DNA from: an uncultured Clostridia bacterium
GTDB lineage: Bacteria > Bacillota > Clostridia > Christensenellales > UBA1242
Assembly: GCA_944350085.1 (NCBI GenBank)
Contig: CALVNY010000001.1
Coordinates: forward strand, 1 to 64,000
Direction of reading: 5' to 3'
Length of the DNA: 64,000 bases
The position numbers and the translations under genes were made by a program. How positions within the stretch are numbered: the stretch's first letter is position 1; each line of letters starts with the position of its first letter. The notes under the pieces were generated by a model. The model did no database searches and was not told where the DNA came from. It saw nothing but the letters and a program-made list of their open reading frames with translations. Below, one piece after another: positions 17,147 through 23,121 of this stretch.

Positions 17147-19054
17147 CTAATTATTTTCTATATTTTGATTTTGTAAACTATTTGCAATATTATTGCTTAA
17201 TATGTCTTTATGTAATTTAATATGTTCTAAAATTATATTTTCAACTTGTGGATATTTTTCAACCAATTTTTCATATTCTTCACTAAGCATATAACATGTG
17301 TGAGTGTTTATGTGAATTTCATTGTCATCAATCATTTTTGGATATGGCATTTCTTTATTTTTGAAAAGCAAAAAGTTTTCCTTATTTGCTCTTTTTACTT
17401 GCAAAGTTTTTAAATCTTGACTATTTTCCCAAATACCAAAACCAAACTGTTCCAAAATTTTATATCTAACCGAATTACTAATTTTTCCATTTTCATCATG
17501 CAGTAGTCCAGAATTATATAATTCCAAAATTGTGCTTCTTTTTTGTGCCAATGTTTCATTTAACTCATTTTCAGTTTCAAAAACAATTTCATCGGACCTA
17601 ATATTGCTATTTTTAAAATAGAACATCTCAACGCTACCATCGTTTTCAACCAACTTACATGAGTGCGGATAAATTGCATATTGCTTATATAATCTTAAAA
17701 TAAATTTTGCAATATTTTTAACAGCATCTCGAATTTGTTCGGCAGAATTTACAAGTTTAGTTTCATCTTGTTCTATTAATAATTGCAACGCAACACCACT
17801 AATATTTCCACCGCTTAAAACATCGTTTCTAAGCAAATCACTAACACCACTAACCGACAAAAATTCGTTAAGCAATCTTTCTTCTTCCAATGTAAAATCA
17901 GTTGGCACAGATTCAGAACTTATCATTTTGGGCAAATTGCTACCTTGCCTATAAACCAAAATTTTTCCGGGTGACAAACCTTCTTCTTCTAAATTGTCGG
18001 TGTCAACACTTCCATCTTCAACAGCCATAACTCCCATGCTTAGTCTATTTAAAAATTCGTGTTTTCTATTCTTAATTGCATTGTATGCTCTTTGAATAGG
18101 AATACATCTTGTAATGATGCTACTACCCCAAAAACAAGATGGAGTTGAAATTGAAGTTTGTTTTATAAAAGGAAAACCTCTTTTGCCATCAGCAAGGTTA
18201 ATAAATGGCAATTCGCCAATATAAAGCAATTTGTCATCAGCAACAATTATAAGTCTACCAAAAGGATACTCAACACTTGGGCTTTCATATTTTTCAATTA
18301 CAACACATTGATTGCTAATTTTTGTTGAAGTTGCCTTTACTGCACTTGAAGAATATCCAAGCCCACCATTATTTGAAATTGTGTCCAAAGTAAAAACATC
18401 AATATCCTGTCCTTTAACATCAACTCCCCAAATGTTTTTAATTTCATCAACATGATAACTTTTTGCGTGGATTATGCTTTTGCAATCTTCAATATTTTCA
18501 TAAGCATTGCTATCAGGATAAATTTCAAATGGACTAACAGCATTAATTTCAACATCCCCTTCAAAAATGTCAGTTCCATTTTCATCTTGTCCAATTTTTA
18601 ATCCAGCATTGTTGTTCCAAACAACTTTATAAAAAGATGTTCCACAAATTTCACTCCACATTGTTGCTGTTTGTAAAATTTTAGTAAGATTGGTTTTGTA
18701 ATTTACTGCTTTTAAAATTTTTTTGCTAATTTCTGCACAAGCAATATCTTCTTCTTCATCACTAAATGGAACAACACTCATACTTGGCCTTACACGGCTC
18801 AACTTACTCATTCTTAAATCAACTATTGGTGTAATATGATTAAAAACTTCCTTCTCTTGCCAAAAATATTGTTTGTTATAATCTTCAAGTTCCCCACTAG
18901 AATTTATTGTTGAGTACTGATTACCAACATAAAAATTTATGTTAAGCAACCACTCATTTTCAAAACTTTTTCTTGCATTTTGCCTTCTTTTAAAATCTTC
19001 CTTAGTTTCCGTAACTATGTCTTCAACATACATTTCTTTATTTTTTGTTTTCAA
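17147..19054 (-). CDS. Phage portal protein (P22-like)
   Basis: 635-residue dodecameric portal that seats the packaging motor at one capsid vertex. The N-terminal region 'FENEWLLNINFYVGNQ' and 'FNHITPIVDLRMSKLSR' plus 'RPSMSVVPFSDEEEDIACAE' is typical of podovirus portal proteins of the P22 type. The middle carries 'GSSIITRCIPIQRAYNAIKN', 'LSPGKILVYR' and 'GGNISGVALQLLIEQDE', also family features. The start is TTG, with AGGAG seven bases upstream; the first ATG is seven codons later and too far from it. The first codons overlap the preceding small gene by 17 bp. Confidence 0.85.
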   Translation of the reverse strand: MKTKNKEMYVEDIVTETKEDFKRRQNARKSFENEWLLNINFYVGNQYSTINSSGELEDYNKQYFWQEKEVFNHITPIVDLRMSKLSRVRPSMSVVPFSDEEEDIACAEISKKILKAVNYKTNLTKILQTATMWSEICGTSFYKVVWNNNAGLKIGQDENGTDIFEGDVEINAVSPFEIYPDSNAYENIEDCKSIIHAKSYHVDEIKNIWGVDVKGQDIDVFTLDTISNNGGLGYSSSAVKATSTKISNQCVVIEKYESPSVEYPFGRLIIVADDKLLYIGELPFINLADGKRGFPFIKQTSISTPSCFWGSSIITRCIPIQRAYNAIKNRKHEFLNRLSMGVMAVEDGSVDTDNLEEEGLSPGKILVYRQGSNLPKMISSESVPTDFTLEEERLLNEFLSVSGVSDLLRNDVLSGGNISGVALQLLIEQDETKLVNSAEQIRDAVKNIAKFILRLYKQYAIYPHSCKLVENDGSVEMFYFKNSNIRSDEIVFETENELNETLAQKRSTILELYNSGLLHDENGKISNSVRYKILEQFGFGIWENSQDLKTLQVKRANKENFLLFKNKEMPYPKMIDDNEIHINTHTCYMLSEEYEKLVEKYPQVENIILEHIKLHKDILSNNIANSLQNQNIENN

Positions 19055-19274
19055 TTTTTTTCTCCTTTCTTTTTTCAGTATTTAGCATATTTATAGGACT
19101 TTTTGGCACTATTTCTTTACCTATTGTCATATACATATCATTTACGCATTTTTTACATAAATTTAAACCATTACTAAAAAACCCTTTTTTGTACTCAAAA
19201 TTGTAATCAGCATAATTATTACAGCCAGCAATATCACATCTAATTTTATGTTTTACTTTTGACATTTTCATCAT
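19038..19274 (-). CDS. Small Cys-rich (probably zinc-binding) protein
   Basis: About 78 residues with four Cys (C-x4-C ... C-x2-C), suggesting a single zinc ribbon or treble-clef fold; the tail is Lys-rich. Several ATG codons lie close together (19274, 19271, 19265). GAGGTG just upstream favours 19274 or 19271; the frame also extends to 19289 without such a site. It overlaps the genes on both sides and lies between terminase and portal. Function unknown; a packaging-site or DNA-binding accessory is possible. Confidence 0.6.
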   Translation of the reverse strand: MMKMSKVKHKIRCDIAGCNNYADYNFEYKKGFFSNGLNLCKKCVNDMYMTIGKEIVPKSPINMLNTEKRKEKKIENKK

Positions 19275-19557
19275 TTGACACCTCATCATAAGTTTCTAAA
19301 ATTTGTTTTAATTTTTCTTTTTCTTGCATAAGTTCTTGAATGCTCATGTTTTCAATTTCTTTTTCATTAATGTTAAAATACTCTATTAAAAGTTTTAATG
19401 CCGTTATATCTGGAGCAACATCTTTTTGAGTAATCTTTTTTTTGTTTAACACAATATCATCTTCACCTTTAACAAACTCTTCACATGTTTCAGTTAGTGT
19501 GTAGCCAAGTGCTTTTTTAATTAAAGCATCTTCAATTTTTTTATTAATTTTTTTCAT
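19246..19557 (-). CDS. Small helical phage-block protein (possible terminase small subunit)
   Basis: 103 residues, mostly helical. 'KIEDALIKKALGYTLTETCEEFV' followed by 'KKKITQKDVAPDITALKLLIEYFN' is a pattern I associate with small proteins beside terminase in clostridial phage genomes; the C terminus is a Glu/Lys coiled coil. It starts one base after the terminase stop (TAA-T-ATG). A terminase small subunit would normally precede the large one, so this assignment is tentative. No other candidate small subunit is visible in the block. Confidence 0.6.
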   Translation of the reverse strand: MKKINKKIEDALIKKALGYTLTETCEEFVKGEDDIVLNKKKITQKDVAPDITALKLLIEYFNINEKEIENMSIQELMQEKEKLKQILETYDEVSNDENVKSKT

Positions 19558-19558
19558 A

Positions 19559-20998
19559 TTACATTAACCTAAATCTTTCATTTTTTAGTTTTAAAAATCT
19601 TTTCTCCTTGTCTTTTTGAATTTCACTTTTTTCAAATTTAACACTTTTTGCTTGCGGTTTTGACATTATATAATATCTAAGTTCGTCCATAGCGTGGTCA
19701 TCTTTTTTTATTGGAACATCTGCATTTCCCCAAAAGTAACCTTTGATTTCCCTTATCATATTTACACAAGTTTTAAAAATAAAAAGTTTGCTTATCCCGT
19801 TTGCATTTTTTAAATAACTTTTTACCCTTTGAATTCCTGAAAATAAATCTTTGTTAACTCTTGTATTAACATTAATTCCATAATCAAAAAATAATTCGCT
19901 AACGCTTTTTGTTGATGCCAATGTTTTTTGATTTGCTGCACTATCGATTAATGCACATATTTTTCCATTAACAGTAAACCAATTTAGTTTGTCACAAATG
20001 CTTTTTATTGAATTTGCATGATACTCAATATCCTTTCCTGCTTCATAGTGTTCGGCAATAACATATATGTTTCCATCATAGTCCACTGCATACCAATGAC
20101 AACTAAGTGGATTGTTAAGCCCTGGGTCAATAGAAATATTGTCATACCAATCAAAAGGCACATTAAAAGGTTCAATTACATTAACTTGTTCATTAAACTC
20201 AGGATAAACAAGCCCACTAGAATTAGTAAATAAACCAAATCTTCTTGCATCTAGTTCCTCCTTACTTAAAGTGTTTGAAAGTAAGTTGATTTCCTTTTTA
20301 CTCAAAAATGGATTGTCGTTCCACTCTATGTGTTCATGCCAAACTTCTGGATTGTTGTATTTGTTTAAATAAATTTCATCATACACCCAAGTTAAACCTT
20401 TTAAAGGAGTCATTGTTCCAAAAATTATTCCTTCTTTGTCAATGATTCTCATTAAACACTCTTTGTAAATGTCGTAAGGTGGTTCTTCATCAAACCAAAC
20501 ATAATCAAGGCTTGTGCCTTGAAATTTTTCTCTACCTTGATCACAACTTTTAAATCCAATTTTGCTTGTTCCACCAAACACATTTTTTATAACAATTGTG
20601 TCAATTATTCCAAGTTCTGGGCTGTCTTTTCTGCCCTGCAACATAATAATATCAACTATCCAATCTTTGTTTAAATAATGTAATATTTTGTTTTGTGCAA
20701 CATCTCTTTGCACTTGTGTGCTAAGTGACACAACCCAACCCACTGTGTCTTTTTTATTTTCTCTATATGGGTGACAACCTCTTGCAATCCAAATTGTTTC
20801 AACAGCCCCGCATTCTGTTTTGCCACTTCTGTTTCCACCAAACACCCATCTGTTCTTTTTTAAACACTTATGAAATTCTATTTGTTTTTTATGTTTTATT
20901 TTTCCGGCATTGTAATTAATTAAATTATTATTTGATTGTCTTTTTAAAATTTCTAAATTAATTTTTTCTAACCTGCTTTTTATTTGATTAATCTCCAT
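19559..20998 (-). CDS. terL: Phage terminase large subunit
   Basis: DNA-packaging motor with N-terminal ATPase and C-terminal RNase H-like nuclease. Walker A (GGNRSGKT) is at residues 54-61 and Walker B with the catalytic Glu (VWFDEE) at about 167-172. The motif-III-like 'GTMTPLKGLTW' follows at about 194-204. The nuclease acidic residues are all present: Asp291 (SIDPG), Asp352 (LIDSAAN) and the Asp433/434 and Asp438 cluster (KKDDHAMDEL). Full length at 479 aa. First gene of the block, with GGTGAT before the start. The upstream 150 bp shows no clear sigma-A -35 element. Confidence 0.93.
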   Translation of the reverse strand: MEINQIKSRLEKINLEILKRQSNNNLINYNAGKIKHKKQIEFHKCLKKNRWVFGGNRSGKTECGAVETIWIARGCHPYRENKKDTVGWVVSLSTQVQRDVAQNKILHYLNKDWIVDIIMLQGRKDSPELGIIDTIVIKNVFGGTSKIGFKSCDQGREKFQGTSLDYVWFDEEPPYDIYKECLMRIIDKEGIIFGTMTPLKGLTWVYDEIYLNKYNNPEVWHEHIEWNDNPFLSKKEINLLSNTLSKEELDARRFGLFTNSSGLVYPEFNEQVNVIEPFNVPFDWYDNISIDPGLNNPLSCHWYAVDYDGNIYVIAEHYEAGKDIEYHANSIKSICDKLNWFTVNGKICALIDSAANQKTLASTKSVSELFFDYGINVNTRVNKDLFSGIQRVKSYLKNANGISKLFIFKTCVNMIREIKGYFWGNADVPIKKDDHAMDELRYYIMSKPQAKSVKFEKSEIQKDKEKRFLKLKNERFRLM

Positions 20999-21149
20999 AT
21001 TATCACCAAAAGAATTATTTTTCGATTAAATCATCGCATTTTAATACTTTATAAAAAATTACATATAAATATAATAATAATGTGGATTTTAGTTAATCAT
21101 CATTACTAAGTTGTTTAATTAAAATCTTTTAAAATAATAGGAATATATT

Positions 21150-21947
21150 ATGAAAAAAATTTTTTTATTTAGTATATTTATAGTAATAGCATTATTTCAA
21201 TTTTTATTACCAAACGACATTGTTGTAAATGCAAATAGCATAAAATTTGCAAGAGTAAATAGTAGTGGTTGCTACCTATATAGAACTGCAACACTAAATC
21301 CACAAATTGGCAATATTTGGTGCGAACTTGAAAATTCCTACTTTGTTGAAATTGTTTCAGATTACAACGACGATTTTTACAAAGTTAATTACAATTCAAT
21401 AATTGGATTTGCTTACAAAAAGAACATAAATGAAGTTGTAAGTGTTCCATCTAGCCCATTTCCTAGCGGAATTAATGTTTCAATAAACTCTCAAAGTGGT
21501 TGTTATATGCGTTCATCACCAATTTCAAAAACAACAACCAATAACATTATCAAAACATTAGATAAAGGCACAAAAAACATTTTATTTATTGGATATGTTC
21601 ATGGCGATGAAAGTGTAGATTTAAAAGGAAACTTATGGTATTTAGTAAAATACGGAACAGATATTGGATACATTTATTCAGATTATGTTGAAAGCAAAGT
21701 TACAATATATCCAAATTTGGAAGAAATAAATTTACTTAATAATAATTATTCTTCAACACTAATTAACCCATTAACAAACACAACAACTTTAATTATTGTT
21801 GTTTCAATAATGATTCCTTGCTTAATTATTTTAATATTACTATTTTGTCCAAAGCCAAAAACAAGCAAAATTAGAGATAGCAAAACTGATGTTAAAGTTG
21901 TAGATATTAACGAACTTACAGACATATATAATGATGTTGATATATAA
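21150..21947 (+). CDS. Secreted, membrane-anchored protein with two SH3-like domains
   Basis: 265 residues. Signal peptide at about 1-29 (KKIFLFSIFIVIALFQFLL, cleavage near VNANS). Two bacterial SH3-like repeats follow at about 32-95 and 107-182, each with the 'GCYxR' start and 'GYIYSDYVE'/'GFAYKK' end pattern. A transmembrane helix is at about 210-234 and a short cytoplasmic acidic tail follows. Such domains usually bind peptidoglycan. It is transcribed divergently from the phage-like block, whose first gene starts 150 bp away. It shares its architecture with the 911-aa protein at 23122. A hairpin terminator follows. Confidence 0.75.
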   Translation: MKKIFLFSIFIVIALFQFLLPNDIVVNANSIKFARVNSSGCYLYRTATLNPQIGNIWCELENSYFVEIVSDYNDDFYKVNYNSIIGFAYKKNINEVVSVPSSPFPSGINVSINSQSGCYMRSSPISKTTTNNIIKTLDKGTKNILFIGYVHGDESVDLKGNLWYLVKYGTDIGYIYSDYVESKVTIYPNLEEINLLNNNYSSTLINPLTNTTTLIIVVSIMIPCLIILILLFCPKPKTSKIRDSKTDVKVVDINELTDIYNDVDI

Positions 21948-22059
21948 ATTTATTAACAAAATTAAAAGTAATAACGAGTAATTAAATTTAAAAATTACAC
22001 ACCTTAATTTAACCCAACTAAATCCAAATTTTGAAAATAACAACAAAAATTATAATAAA

Positions 22060-22098
22060 ATAACATAGTTATGAAATAATAACTATGCTATTTTTTTA
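22060..22098. terminator. Bidirectional terminator
   Basis: CATAGTTAT (22064-22072) pairs with ATAACTATG (22079-22087), followed by a seven-T run on the plus strand and T-rich sequence on the minus strand. It serves the SH3 gene and the sigma-like gene, which converge here. Confidence 0.75.
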
Positions 22099-22146
22099 TT
22101 ATTAAATTATTATGTAATTTTATAAATATTGTTGTATAATTATGCA

Positions 22147-22701
22147 CTAAAAATTGTAAGCATATTTTTGTTTTGAAAAGTTTTTTAATTCACTAAGAGC
22201 CTTTTTTAATATAATATTATAATTTATTTCAGGCTCTTTTTTACAACTTAAAAAATGTAAATTGTTTTGATAAATATTCATAATCCAATTTTCATTTTTT
22301 AAATCATTTTCCAATTTTTCTTTTGAATAACCACATTGTTTAAACATTTCAAAAAGTTTTGATAGAGCCATTGATTTTCTTCTGAAAAATGTTCTAATGT
22401 TTATGTTATACATTGTTGATAAGTTTTTTGCAGTAACACCATCAATATAAAACAAAGTTAATATTTTAATGTCTGCATCATTTAGTTTACTCAAACTATC
22501 TTCAATCAAGATTTTTAAATTAATAAGTGTTTGTTTTTTATATGTTAATTCTATAATTTTTTCTGCACTATATTTTGTGTTTAAACTAACACCAAACCCA
22601 TTAAGTGAAGTTTTTTTAACTATGTCATCAATAGAATTGGAAATTGTTTCTAAATACCTATAAATTTCCAATAGTGTTTTTGCCCAAGCCTTGTTTTCCA
22701 T
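22147..22701 (-). CDS. Sigma-70 region-4-like protein (Xpf/ArpU-like candidate activator)
   Basis: 184 residues. The centre (about 60-125) resembles sigma region 4: 'LSKLNDADIKILTLFYIDGV' followed by a helix-turn-helix 'TAKNLSTMYNINIRTFFRR'. The region 2 core-binding block of full sigma factors is not evident. Proteins of this size with a region-4-like HTH occur in phages as late-gene activators (ArpU; PBSX Xpf is a sigma-like activator of its late operon). It reads toward the phage-like block on the same strand, 1.15 kb upstream of terL. AGGGGGAT precedes the start. Its own promoter is near consensus, and a LexA-type box lies farther upstream. The role is inferred from position. Confidence 0.65.
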   Translation of the reverse strand: MENKAWAKTLLEIYRYLETISNSIDDIVKKTSLNGFGVSLNTKYSAEKIIELTYKKQTLINLKILIEDSLSKLNDADIKILTLFYIDGVTAKNLSTMYNINIRTFFRRKSMALSKLFEMFKQCGYSKEKLENDLKNENWIMNIYQNNLHFLSCKKEPEINYNIILKKALSELKNFSKQKYAYNF

Positions 22702-22770
22702 TTTATCCCCCTTAAAAATAAAGCAAGTAAATTGCCTTTTTTATAAAATGTTTTATAAAACCTTTCCCCT

Positions 22771-22799
22771 ATTATATTTTTACATTTTTATTAAGTCAA
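22771..22799 (-). promoter_or_regulatory. Sigma-A promoter of the sigma-like gene
   Basis: Minus strand: -35 TTGACT (22794-22799), 17-bp spacer, -10 TATAAT (22771-22776). It lies 70 bp upstream of the start codon at 22701. This is among the best sigma-A promoter matches in the window. Confidence 0.75.
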
Positions 22800-22890
22800 A
22801 GTTTTATGTCACATTTTTGTAAAAAATTAGTTATTTTGTAAAAATTTGTCAATTTTTGTAAAATATAAATTAAGTTTTTTAGCGATTTAT

Positions 22891-22904
22891 CAAACATTTG
22901 TTCT
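22891..22904. promoter_or_regulatory. LexA-type box upstream of the sigma-like gene
   Basis: The minus strand reads AGAACAAATGTTTG, 13 of 14 matches to CGAACRNRYGTTYG. It directly follows a TATAAT (22905-22910, minus), though without a good -35. It lies 18 bp before the -35 of the plus-strand promoter and about 92 bp upstream of the main sigma-like promoter, so which transcript it would control is uncertain. Confidence 0.55.
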
Positions 22905-22921
22905 ATTATAGTGCTATATTA

Positions 22922-22949
22922 TTGACAACTGTTTGTCATTAAATATAAA
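22922..22949 (+). promoter_or_regulatory. Promoter with overlapping palindrome, toward the 911-aa gene
   Basis: Plus strand: -35 TTGACA (22922-22927), 16-bp spacer, -10 TATAAA (22944-22949), about 170 bp before the 23122 start. An interrupted palindrome GACAACTGTTTGTC (22924-22937) overlaps the -35 and could be an operator. The rest of the 420-bp intergenic region is AT-rich, with no gene seen. Confidence 0.6.
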
Positions 22950-23121
22950 TTTTTTTATTTATTTACTTCCCCCACCCTCAAGTTATTAAATAAAAAATAT
23001 CATATTATTTATTTATATATACAAACTAATTATATATATATTGATTAATTAAATTGAAAAATTTTAACTAATTTGTTACAATTAAATATTACAAAATATT
23101 ACAAAATTTTTAAGAGTTTTT

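Larger units (their letters stand above)
10158..20998 (-). mobile_element. Phage-type structural and packaging gene block (defective prophage or GTA-like)
   Basis: Twelve intact minus-strand genes spanning 10.8 kb. In transcription order they are terminase large subunit, a small helical protein, a Cys-rich small protein, portal, scaffold, major capsid, a small protein, a connector-like protein, a beta-rich hub, an appendage-like protein, a coiled-coil protein, a BhlA-type holin and an LC3-type holin. Gene order and portal type suggest a podovirus-like (P22-type) particle. Spacing is tight with many overlaps. No integrase, repressor, replication, methylase or endolysin gene lies in it or beside it, and I saw no flanking att repeats. 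Base composition matches the host by eye. The block ends in a strong terminator. Whether it is a remnant or a domesticated particle is open. Confidence 0.8.

Noticed and set aside
19246-19557. Firm assignment as terminase small subunit
   Set aside because: It follows rather than precedes terL, and I can see no HTH core; kept only as a possibility.
21000-21149. Sigma-A promoter for terL
   Set aside because: Several -10-like TA-rich hexamers exist, but no TTGACA-like -35 at suitable spacing; not called.
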